Positions 49,668-60,121 of a stretch of DNA of 64,000 nt are shown here, piece by piece. A program made the position numbers and the translations under genes. Source of the stretch: Limonium bicolor (lineage: Eukaryota > Streptophyta > Magnoliopsida > Caryophyllales > Plumbaginaceae). The notes under the pieces were generated by a model. It was given only the letters and a program-made list of their open reading frames with translations, was not told the DNA's origin and made no database searches. Each line of letters begins with the position of its first letter. Position 1 is the first letter of the stretch. Where the stretch lies: assembly GCA_023374045.1 (NCBI GenBank), contig CM041776.1:124773733-124837732 (forward strand). Direction: 5' to 3'.

Positions 49668-52600
49668 TGTAACACCCTACAACGCCCCTATCATCTACCG
49701 AAATCGCAGCGGAAATAACCAACCAAACAATAACTATTCGCTTTGGTGTTACAACGCCGTTAACCACCCACGTGGTTAACTAGGCAGAATAAATACAAGT
49801 GTATCGGTCTGATGATCAGACTCCCGAGCATAGTAACTAACATACATATATAAACATAACCAACCATACCGAGTATTTAATTTACAACACATCTCCAAAC
49901 CATAATCATCCAACACTGTATAACAACGGTATCAAAATGTAACGCCTCGGGAGCACAGGCGCATCCCGGGCCCAACAACCTACCTACCCAAAAGTATATC
50001 AACAACCTAGGACCTAGAGCCACTCTGCCTCTTCGATCCTCATCCTGCAATAAAAATATGGAGCCCCCGAGGGGGTCAGCACCTTTGCTGGTATGGCTAA
50101 CGCGCAGCCCATCGACTACCGGGATACGCGCAACCAATTGTCATAATAACATGGCATTCATTTTAGATCATCCAACATATATATATATATATATATATAC
50201 CATAGCATAGCAAGGGAAATTGCATAGCATCACAACATCAATACCTAACACCATAAATTCGGTCCTCACAGGGAACCTTCCACCATAGTTAGTATACCAT
50301 GAGAGCCTAGGGGTTTTTACCAATCCCATGTTAAGCTCGTTACCATCCTCGTTACCGTCCGGTTATATAGAACGGTTAACTTATACCAAAGGTGTGTCGG
50401 ATATAGTAATCCCAAGCACACCGAAATAACATACGTATGCCCCTATGGCCCGACATGAGTCAGTAACTAGCTTTGGATAAGCTAAGGGAAGGTAGAAACC
50501 AAATTGGAATACCACCTATACATACACCAAGAGAGCCGAACCGGATATGATATCGACCCCCATCCATCACACGCGTGGCCGGAACAACCGGACTCCTCAC
50601 TCCCCCGGTTAGCACTTGTTAGTGAACACACAATATTTGTTAAGTCACATACAAGCAAACATTTAGGTCTTGTTAGACAACCAAGGAAAAGGAGTCATAA
50701 CCTCACGACATCATAATGTATAACAACTTTAAACTCTTTTCATGCCTTAATCTTATAAGGTCGTAAACACTCAGAAAAACAACCAACACCCAAGCCGGTG
50801 TAAACCGGTAGGCAACAGACTGCAAGAAAACCATACCTTGGTCCTTGCCTTGTTTCGTTCCCACCTTGAGAGAATCCTATACACATTAGTAATGTCGGTT
50901 AATTATTTATTTAACTTCACACTTACTAAGTATTCAACATGATTGTATGACATGTTTTAATGTCTACCTCACCCTAGGTTGCCTTCATTATACACCCTAG
51001 GGTTAACTACATAAGTCACATTCTTTTCTGTTTTTTTTTTACAAGATTAGGTCCGACGGACTTGCCGACCGGACTTGTCCATGTCCGGTCGATTCCAGAG
51101 AGTTCCGTTCTCCCCTTCGGAAATTCAGCCCGACCGGACTTGCCAAGTCCGGTCCTATGTCCGGTCGATTCCAGTAACTCAATCCGTACAAAATTTCTAC
51201 CCCGACCGGACTTATAAGTCCGGTCCTATGTCCGGTCCATTCCAGAGAGTTTATTCCCTTGTAAATTTAGTCCGACCGGACTTGTCCATGTCGGTCCTAT
51301 GCCCGGTCCATTCCAGAAACTAATTCTCGCAGGGTAAACAGGTCCCGACCGAGCTTGCAAGTCCGGTCGCAAGTCCGGTCGGCCCCAAATCTATGTTTTC
51401 CTTTTTACATTCCACTCCCAAACTTCACCCCATATAACCTAGTACTCCCTAACCTCATTTGGGCTCTTTAAACACAACTTAAGACACCCTTAAACACTCA
51501 TAAAACTCATTTTCTAATTCCTTAAGCCTTTACTTATTCCTTCACAAAATTCCTAACACTTACAATATTTTCTCCTAGTTTTCCAAGTGGTGTTTCATAC
51601 CTATGATAACTACTATGCCAAAATGCTTTCTCCTTAACTTAGCATCATCTCCCAAGCATCATCTTTCACAACTAATTCCTTATATCCTTCTTGAAACTCT
51701 TTTCCTAGTGTATACTTCTCCTCATTTTACCAAAGTTTGCCTAGGTATTTACCTAAGTCCCAAAGTGACTTTGGTACCTACTAAATCTCAAGATCATGCC
51801 TAAGTCCTTATTACACTCTAGAGTACTTCTTAGTCATCAAAATTCCTTTAAAACGTCATGAACTCCTTATTCATTTCCTACATTTTCTAACTCACCAAAC
51901 CTTATGTAAACACTTAGAACTTCTTGCTTCTTACCTAAATTTTGACATGGATCCCCTAGAACATTACTAAGCCAAAACACTTTGTTTTCTCCATTAAACA
52001 CACAAGAACATCTAGAATCACCAAAAACACTCCCATACACAACTTCACCCAAATTTACACTACATCACAATATAGTGCATAATTTAAATTGCATGGCACT
52101 TAGGCCCTTAAAATGCATGGCTCTTAGGCCCTTAAAGTGCTTAAATCATAACCACTGAATTTCCACAATATATATGCCTTTAACCTGCGATTACATACAA
52201 CAAGACATATGTTATTTTACTAGTCTCTTTGAGAACATTTACTAGGTCATTCACCATTTTCTCTTTAGGTAGTTTAATAAGCATTTATAAGCTCATTTCT
52301 CCTAAGGCATTAAACAACATTAAGTTAGTAGATTTACCTCTTTTTCCAAAACACTTCCTTCTTGATTCCTTACAAAACCGTATGGTATTTTGATTCCTTG
52401 TCAAGTTCTAGACAATATACAAACACCATAATGAGTATTCAAGCATTAAGCTTCATCTCATTGTAAACCCTAATTTACATTGTTTCAAAAACATTTATGT
52501 AGTTGTTTTACCTTGATCTTTGAAGAGAGTTTGAATATATAACAAGAGAGGACTCCACCTAGTCCATGAAGAGTTGAAATGAAGCTAGAACAAAGTCACA

Positions 52601-53633
52601 CAAAGAGCCATATCAATGTGTATTTTCGGTTAAGGTAAGAACATGAGAGGAAACATGATTTTTCTTTGAGATTCCTTACCTAGAAGCAAAGGAGATCAAC
52701 AATATGTCAAAATACAAGCTCAAGCTCCTTCAATGGTGGAACACCTTGCACCGAAATGGAGCTCTTGGAGTTTTGAGAAGATAGGAATGAAGAGCTTGAT
52801 GAGAGGAGAGATTGGTGGTCTTTGTTTTTGATTTGGACAAGTGAGCTAGATTTAGCAAGTGGTCAAAGTTGGAACTTCCATGGTGGTAGTAGTATCACCG
52901 AGAGAGATCAAGGAAGAAGGAAGAAGAGAGGTGGGAAACCGTGTGAGTGAAGGAAAGAAATGAGAGAATGAGAGATAGAAATTACTTTTAAGGAGATATT
53001 TGTAGTATAAAGTAAAAAGTAGTTTTACTTAGTTTGCTTTAATTACTTATTACATTAACTAGAGAGTGGTGAGTCACCACACTTATAAAAACCGGCCCCC
53101 ATTATTAGTGTGAGGGCATTTTAGTCTTTGTTTGTCAATTTAATTACTTAACATAACATATGTTATAAACTAGCTTATAAAAAGTACTATTCACCTAAAC
53201 AAGGCACTTAGAAGTGAAATTTTTGATTTCCCACTAATATAGCCACCCAAATGTGATACTATATAGTACACATATATATTTAAGAGTAATGATGGACATT
53301 TAGCCATTCAAAACTCATTTACAAGACAATTTTTCAAAAATGTGCTTTAAGACTTCTTAAAGCACATTTTGTGTTTTAACTTGTTTTCCAGCTTGGTTTT
53401 CTTTGGTAATTGGTTTAATATGTTCATTAGTATATAAATGAGGTCTTGGTAAGTTCATTAGGTCTTACTCAAGTTTATCCCAAGCTTAGAGCACATTTTA
53501 GCTCTTATTGACTTTAAAGCACATTTGTGTTTGCTTTTGTTTAAATTTGTTTACTAGTGTTTTTAAGACTCTTTTAGTCTTAATAAATCATGTTTTACTG
53601 TTTAACCAACATACCAAGGTTTGGGGTATTTCA
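49668..53633 (-). repeat. Solo LTR, 3966 bp, related gypsy family
   Basis: It starts TGTAACACCCTACAACG and ends GGGGTATTTCA on the plus strand, and is flanked by perfect 5-bp duplications CAACC (49663-49667 and 53634-53638). No internal region lies within, so it is a solo LTR left by recombination between the two LTRs of a complete element. Removing it restores the host LTR. It contains a palindromic satellite (51050-51390) and an (AT)n run at 50178-50200. Confidence 0.93.
51050..51390. repeat. About 65 bp palindromic satellite in the solo LTR
   Basis: Five diverged units, each with CCGACCGGACTTG, a short spacer, AAGTCCGGTC or CATGTCCGGTC and then GATTCCAGAGAGTT or a variant. Each unit is itself a hairpin (GACCGGACTT against AAGTCCGGTC). 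No such block is seen in the surrounding host LTR. Confidence 0.85.
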
Positions 53634-54668
53634 CAACCGGTAATGAAGAGCCAAGGACAAGCAAGGAAAGTCACTTGAATTATAAGAAATCAAAAAGGTG
53701 GAATAAGAATCTACTTTTGCTTTTTGCATTTTGTTTTTATCTAGCCAACATGGCCATGTTCCCTTGCATAATTTCGACAGCATGGAGGTCAGATGAGACC
53801 TACATTCTTTTGCCATTAAGTAATATAGCACATGGAAGGTGAGTCACCATGTTTTATGCCTTTTATAAATTTTTAATGTAAGTTTTATACTAGTTTTTGG
53901 ACATAAAATCGGCCCTATAGAGCACCTTGTTTGACACTGCCTTCAACTGATTTAGACGGTCATTTTAACCCTATTTAATATTCTTAATTCGTGGCATGTC
54001 AAAAACTACAAGGTAATTGCGTAAAACACGTTTTAGTGACACCCGAAGGTGTTTTTGTGCTCTAAGGAAATTTTGGGAAATGAATTGTCTTTATGAGTTC
54101 CAAGTGTTTATAAACACTTATTATAGTGAATAATGATATATTAAGACATTACATTGAGTTATATGGGGGTTACATCAACCCACGACATAATTTACGGGCC
54201 ATCGGGACACTCCGGGCAAAAAGGAGCGTTAAGAAATCCTCCTGTGGTTTTTGTTGAATTTTGAGAAACCACTTCGTGTGTTATCTTAGGATGGTTAATA
54301 ATAATGTTAGGAACTCTAAGAATTAATTTTATAGGAGTTCGTGCCACCTCGGCACTCCTCCGGGCTTTCGTTGCTTTAAGGGGCGTGCGTGAGCACTCCC
54401 GAGCGTTTGCGTTTTTGACTGAAAAAAGCCTAGGGAATATGTTTATATATTCATATAATGAGTGTATGACCATTTGGTTTGAGTTTTAGAAGGTCATACA
54501 AGGTCATGCTTGATCACATGCTTCTAAGGCGTTTAGTGTTTATGGTGAAACGACTTTTTACGTAACGTTCTCATGCATGGGTTTGCATGCGTACGTGAAA
54601 TGATTTATATTGGATTATTTTCCATTAAATAATGGTTTTATAATGTTAATTAGATTTTGGGTATTTCA

Positions 54669-55140
54669 ATCTACCCCCCTAAAAAGGACTTCGCCCCGAA
54701 GTCTCATATCTAAATTTAGAAGGTTGTGGGGAATCAAGTTCTGTTAGGTATCCACAACTCAATTTAGTTTTTAGGGATCAAGTCCCAAGTCTCTGCATTC
54801 CTAAGGTCATAGTGTATATCAACACAACATGAATACTTTGGAAGGTCATATCATATACCTATAATGTAGTGCAATGTAATAAACACAATCACATTTCATT
54901 TCAAATAGTGCAGCGTAGTGCACATAAACTTTCCATTGTAGTGTAACAAAGTACACATCAGCAAGTAGAAGTACAAAGTACATTCAAATACGGTGTTTCA
55001 CAAGAACACATACAATACAAGGTGTCATAGAAATGCACAGAAGTGCAACAAGATGTAGAATAAACTCACAAACGAAAAAGGCTCTACCCCCCCCCCCCCC
55101 AAAAAAAAGGGGTACGCCCACATACCCTAGACTAAAGTGT
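54669..55140. other. Tekay polypurine tract and 3' untranslated region
   Basis: On the minus strand this is the stretch between the integrase stop (55141) and the 3' LTR. It has a poly-C/poly-A run at 55087-55108 and ends in the polypurine tract at 54669-54685. No gene. Confidence 0.7.
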
Positions 55141-56931
55141 CTAGTCGGTAAATAATGAGGGAAACTTTGCTCGCATATCCGCTTCTAGTTCCCATGTGGC
55201 CTCTTCAACATCATGGTTCGACCAAAGAACCTTTACGAGGCTCACAGACTTATTTCGAGTATCTCTTGTCTTTCTATCTAAGATTCGTTGCGATGTTTCC
55301 ACATACCGCATTGTTGGTTCTAATGATAATGTCTCTGGTTGAAGAACATGAGAAGGATGAGGCATGTATTTCTTAAGCTGAGACACGTGAAAAACATTAT
55401 GTATTTTGCCTAACTCTGCTGACAAATCAAGTCGATATGCCACAAGGCCCACCCGCTCTGTGATAGCGTAGGGTCCTACAAATTTCGGGTTTAGCTTGCC
55501 CTTCTGTCCAAATCTGAATACACCCTTCATGGGTGATACTCGTAGAAATACCTGGTCGCCAACTGCGAACTCCAGGTCTCGTCGCCTCTCATCAGCATAC
55601 GATTTCTGTCTATCTTGTGCTGCTTTCATATTATTTCTGATCTGTTGTACTTCTGCCTGAACTTGCTCTAAGTACTCAGGTCCAATGATGACGGTCTCAC
55701 TAGACTCGTCCCAGCACAATGGTGTGCGGCATGGTCTGCCATATAATGCCTGAAAAGGCGACATCTGTATAGAGGCGTGATAACTGTTGTTATATGCAAA
55801 CTCGATTAGGTGTAACCTATCTATCCAGCTACCCTGAAAGTCCAAGGCACATGCTCGTAGCATGTCCTATAAGGTCTGAATAGTCCTCTCTGATTGACCA
55901 TATGTCTGAGGATGAAATGCTGTGCTAAGCTTCAATTCAGTTCCAAGTGCTTCGCGAGTAGCTCGCCAATATCGTGAGAGAAATCTGGTATCTCGATCTG
56001 AGACAATAGTCTTTGGTACTCCATGATGTCTGATAATCTCTTTCTCAAATAATTCTGCCAACTTTGGCACCTTCCAAGTGTCTTTCATCGATATGAATCT
56101 CGCCACTTTGGTCAGTCGATCAACAACAACCCAAATCATATTTAGTCCTCCTCTCGTAGGTGGTAATCCCACCACAAAGTCCATAGAAATATCATAAAAC
56201 TTCCATTCAGGAACTGGCATAGACTGCACCATACCTCCTGGTCGTCTATGTTCGAATTTCACTTTCTGACAAGTGAGACATCGAATCACATATTCTGTCA
56301 CGTCGCCCTTCATACCACTCCACCAGAAATACCTCTTTAGATCTTTGTACATCTTAGAAGCTCCTGGATGGACAGATGTGGAAGAAGTGTGGGACTCTCG
56401 AAGAATATGCTCCTTTACATCTGTACTGTCTCTGGGAATACACAATCTGCCCTTTAATCTGATTAGTCCATCATCGTGTAGCTGGAACTCATACTTCCCT
56501 CCTTCAAATGTACCGTCAGACAACTTCTGACTGATCTCCATCATTCGCTGATCATTCTGCTGTGCGTTACGTATGTCGTCTATAAGACTCGAGCTAGCCA
56601 CAATGGCATTTAAAGAATGTGCCCGTCGACTCAATGCGTCTGCTACAACATTAGCGTTTCCCTCTTTGTACTGCAAATCGATGTCGTAATCCTTGAGAAA
56701 TTCAACCCATCTTCGTTGTCTCATGTTTAACTCCTTCTGGGTGAATACATATTTCAAACTTTTGTGATCCGAGTATACGGTCATCTGGACACCATACAGG
56801 TAGTGGCGCCAGATCTTCAATGCAAAAACAATTGCTCCAAGTTCCAAGTCATGTGTGGGATAGTTCTCCTCATGTTTCTTCAGCTGTCGGAAGCGTAGGC
56901 GTCTACCTTCCCATTCTGCATGAGTACACAC
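55141..56931 (-). pseudogene. Tekay RNase H end, integrase and chromodomain-like tail
   Basis: The first open stretch (56931-55867) holds the end of RNase H ([28 protein letters not shown]), the integrase zinc domain ([28 protein letters not shown]) and the catalytic core with Asp in [10 protein letters not shown] and SDRDTRF and Glu in [14 protein letters not shown] stop at about 55866 replaces the next residue, and the frame continues 55863-55141 through HLIEFAYNNSYHASIQMSPF, the GPY/F motif KFVGPYAITERVG, and a tail with LVKVLWSNHDVEEATWELE, the chromodomain-like module that targets chromoviruses to chromatin. Only one stop interrupts the integrase. Confidence 0.9.
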
Positions 56932-57961
56932 CCTAATCCCCTACCTGATGCATCACAGTAAACTTCATAACCTTCTGTGCCTTCAGGTATAGTCAGAACT
57001 GGTGCTGATGTCAAAGCATCCTTCAAATACTGGAATGAGGTTTCACATTCTGTAGTCCATGTGAATAGTGCATCTTTCTTCATAAAACTTGTCATAGGTT
57101 TTGCTAATTTAGAGAAGTCTCTGACGAACCTCCTGTAGTAACCTGCTAACCCAAGGAAACTCCTGATATCAGTCACTGTCTTTGGTCTGGGCCAGGTGCG
57201 AACTGCTTCTATTTTTGCTGGATCCACTGCGATCCCAGCGTCTGAGATAACATGTCCTAGAAAGGAAACTCGATCTAGCCAAAACTCGCATTTGGAGAAC
57301 TTTGCATAAAGCTGGTTCTCCTTAGGATCTCGAGTACATGTCGGAGGTGACACTCATGCTCTCTCTTAGACTTTGAATAAATTAGGATATCATCGATGAA
57401 CACAACTACGGTCTTGTCCAGCTGCTCTCTGAATAATCTGTTCTTTAAGTCCATGAAGACTGCCTGTGCGTTTGACAAGCCAAAAGGCATAACTGTAAAC
57501 TCATAGTGGCCATATCGTGTTCTGAATGCTGTCTTTTCTATGTCTTGCTCCCTGATAGGTATCTGATGGTATCCTGATCTCAAATCGATCTTTGAAAACA
57601 CCTTTGCTCCTCTTAACTGGTCAAATAAATCGTCAATTCGTGGTAGTGGATATTTATTCTTCACTGACACTGCATTAAGCTCTCTGTAATCGATACATAA
57701 CCGAAGACTTCCATCCTTCTTCTTCACAAAAAGAACTGGTGCTCCCCAAGGCGATACGCTAGGTCGTATGTATCCCTTGTCTAATAAATCCTTCAATTGT
57801 TCCTTCAACTTAGCCATCTCTGCTGGTGCCATACGGTACGGTGCCTTAGCTATAGGACCGGTACCTGGTAGTAATTCAATGGAGAGCTCTACCTCTCTGG
57901 ATGGCGGTAAGCCTGGAAGTTCCTTTGGAAAAATATCCGGAAATTCTGATACCACTGGCAT
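56880..57961 (-). pseudogene. Tekay reverse transcriptase and RNase H
   Basis: The stretch 57961-57275 is a gypsy [75 protein letters not shown] and the catalytic [14 protein letters not shown] shift near 57300 leads to 57353-56880 with [33 protein letters not shown] and the RNase H start [20 protein letters not shown]. Another shift near 56900 joins the next segment. RT copies the element RNA and RNase H removes the template. Confidence 0.9.
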
Positions 57962-57987
57962 ATCTGGATCAAAATCTAGGTCGTGCT

Positions 57988-58520
57988 CTACATCCTGAAC
58001 ATAAAAATATACTTCCTCTGCTTCTTGACTTCTTTGTACATGGACATAGCATATATCACTTTTATTGATGGTGCCCTAGGGCTCTGGCGGTAAGACACTG
58101 TCACTCCTGATGGTCTCTTAAGTAACAGTCTGCGCTCTGCACAAAGGATGCGGCCTCTGTGCCGCCCCAACCAGTCCATCCCGGCTATAACGTCGAATCC
58201 TAGACCTCTGAACTCAATGAGGTCAATGGGAAATTCCTCCTCCTTAATACGGATAGTGGCTCCTCTATAAAGACGAGTGTAACTGACCTTCTCCTTAGAC
58301 GGGAGTGCCACCTTAAAATCAGGTAACTCTACAGCGTCTAGCCCCAACTTCCCCGCAAGCGAAGGCGAAACGAAAGTATGTGAGGCTCCGGAGTTGAACA
58401 ATACTGATGCATCCACACCGTTGACAGGAAAGGTACCAGTGAGGATCGTGCCGCCCTTGCTGGCCTCCTCCTCAGTAAGTATACTTAAGGCACCTTCCGT
58501 CTCCTTAGCACAACCTAACA
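57988..58520 (-). pseudogene. Tekay aspartic protease
   Basis: It reads LTEEEASKGGTILTGTFPVN, DASVLFNSGASHTFVSPSLA and FDVIAGMDWLGRHRG, a retropepsin. The catalytic DSGAS is NSGAS here: the codon is AAC (minus strand, about 58400) where GAC is expected, a change that fits deamination at a CG site. A frameshift near 58005 separates it from RT. Gag and the CCHC knuckle that should precede it are not present upstream. Confidence 0.85.
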
Positions 58521-58599
58521 ACAGAATCTGGGTAAGTACTTTGACATATGATGGAGGTCGAAAGACATAACGATAATGCTTCATTGATGAGATGATCTC

Positions 58600-59020
58600 C
58601 TTTCAGTTGTCTAAAGACAATTACAATACTAGTATTTCTAAAAGTCAAACTTAATCTTCCTGGTCTCATGTGGGTGGTGTTTATCACTGTCGAAGGTGCT
58701 GAGTTCAACTTAATCCTTTTAATTCCATGGTATAACAATCTTGACTTTCCACCCATTATTAAAACATCTCCTGATTTCAATATGATTTTCTTTGCAAGGT
58801 CCACACGCTTCTGCTCGCCATATAGGAACTATGCGTCGTCTCCAATTGACAAAGACAATACTGGTATCCCCTGATCGAGGGACCCTTGTGTTTCATCCTT
58901 GTCCTGGTGTAGTCCTAAGCGGCATCCTTCTTATAAAAGTTGATGATACATAGATCAGCCCTTAGATTTTGAACTGGATCTTCTTCTAGCTGTTGAGTTG
59001 TATTAACTGCTTGTTCCACA
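58600..59020 (-). pseudogene. AlkB-type 2-oxoglutarate/Fe(II) dioxygenase fragment
   Basis: On the minus strand this reads as the C-terminal half of an AlkB-family dioxygenase (oxidative demethylation of DNA or RNA). It shows ADLCIINFYKKD (frame shift, about 58930), then GLHQDKDET with the iron-binding His-x-Asp (about 58905), GIPVLSLSIGDDA, a TAG stop where Glu is usual (about 58833), FLYGEQKRVDLAKK, GDVLIMGGKSRLLYHGIKRI with the distal His (about 58725) and MRPGRLSLTFR with the 2-oxoglutarate-binding Arg (about 58650). All key residues survive, but one stop and one shift break it. It is bounded by truncated Tekay pol and the CACTA-2 end. I take it as a captured or trapped host gene fragment; whether the host still has an intact copy cannot be seen. 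Confidence 0.85.
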
Positions 59021-59040
59021 CACTGGTGCGGCGCGAGTCA

Positions 59041-59385
59041 AAAGAGACGGTTCAAACTGTCTAAAAACGACGGTTTTGAACCGTCTCTTATACCGGTGTA
59101 GTTTATTCTATATATCTTAAACGACGGTTCAGAACCGTCATTTAAGAGCATAACAGGCGCGTGGGTTGGGGACTTTAAATGACGGTTTCTATAAACCGTC
59201 GTTTATAAACATCACTAGACGCGCGCGAAATTGATTATAAACGACGGTTTTGTCACAGAACCGTCGTTTATTGTTAGTATAAAAGACGGTTTTGTGTCAA
59301 AACCGTCTTTTATAATCAATTTCGCGGTCGCGCCAATATTACTATATGAGACGGTTTCTTGTGAACCATCTTTTATAGTATTTTT
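59041..59385. repeat. Subterminal GACGGTT inverted repeats of CACTA-2
   Basis: At least ten copies of (A)CGACGGTTT or its complement, several as local hairpins (AAACGACGGTTTTGTCACAG with its mirror ACCGTCGTTT). Non-coding, probably transposase-binding sites. Short apparent frames here are artefacts of the repeats. Confidence 0.8.
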
Positions 59386-59399
59386 TTTAAAAAAATTTT

Positions 59400-60120
59400 T
59401 TTCTGTATTTTTCATTCACTCTGTAATCACAAATGATTACATCCACAAAACCTGCATAATAGCAGTATTATACAACAATCATATTTCACCAAAATATGTG
59501 TTGTGTGGCACACTTTTTCATTCCCTCATCCACCAAACCTGCATAATAGCAGCACTGTACAACAACCATATTTCACCAAAATATGTAATGTGTGGCATAC
59601 TTCACACACAGATTGCCATTGCAATTTTAAAAGCTACAACACAACAATGACAGCAGCTGGCCCAGCAGTTTAATCGATACTTTTTACACAAATTTAACCA
59701 AAAAGTGTGAAGTAAAAACACACAAGACAACATGAAATCATTTTCCTCCTTTAAGCTTCCTCTGTCATTGCTGCCACCGTTGACGAGGATCTACAAAGAT
59801 GCAGAAGGAAAGACATGTAAACTTAGAGAGTCAATTATCTCATGATCCCAACTGTTTCATCAATATCAAATACTTACACAAGAATTATAAGAAGTCATAG
59901 ATACGTACTATATTTCTTGAAACACTTGATGATGAACAAACACATCTGCTCTCTAACAAATTGCAGATCTTTGACCGCGTAAGTTTTGCCCGAGTTCTTG
60001 AAATGTTCTCGAACCTGTAGAGAACAAGATAACAAATATGTATGTAAAGACACATATGTATTCGTTTTAAACAAAAATGATAGACAGATTTAGTAGAAAA
60101 TGTATATGTAATGGAAGTAT
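59400..60120. other. Non-coding CACTA-2 3' region
   Basis: Between the subterminal array and the last recognised coding exon. It has a local repeat of an 80-base piece (CCTGCATAATAGCAGTATTA region, 59450-59505 and again at 59528-59590). Some 3' exon or UTR of the Ulp1 gene may lie in 59750-60010, but I cannot define it. Confidence 0.45.
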
Positions 60121-60121
60121 A

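Larger units (their letters stand above)
46027..54668 (-). repeat. 3' LTR of the Tekay-type element
   Basis: On the plus strand it starts TGTAACACCCTAACCCG and ends GGGTATTTCA. It is interrupted at 49668 by a solo LTR with 5-bp duplications. Homology with that solo LTR is visible near the start (GCAGCGGAA, ACAACGCCGTT-like block, GGGGGCTCAGC, CCCATCGGCTACCGGG), so the two are related families. Several large imperfect open stretches in it have no protein similarity. Confidence 0.85.
46027..58590 (-). mobile_element. Truncated Tekay-type Ty3/gypsy chromovirus
   Basis: A minus-strand element. Its 3' LTR occupies 46027-54668 (about 4.67 kb without the nested solo LTR; minus-strand ends TGAAATACCC and GGGTGTTACA). 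A polypurine tract (minus-strand TTTTTAGGGGGGTAGAT, ending at 54669) separates it from pol at 55141 to about 58520. Domain order protease, RT, RNase H, integrase and a chromodomain-like tail, with long LTRs, fits Tekay/Del chromoviruses. Homology stops near 58590; gag and the 5' LTR are missing, replaced by the AlkB-like fragment and CACTA-2. Confidence 0.85.

Noticed and set aside
59215..59650. Repetitive open frames with DGFVTKPSFI-like repeats on both strands
   Set aside because: Produced by the GACGGTT subterminal repeats of CACTA-2.
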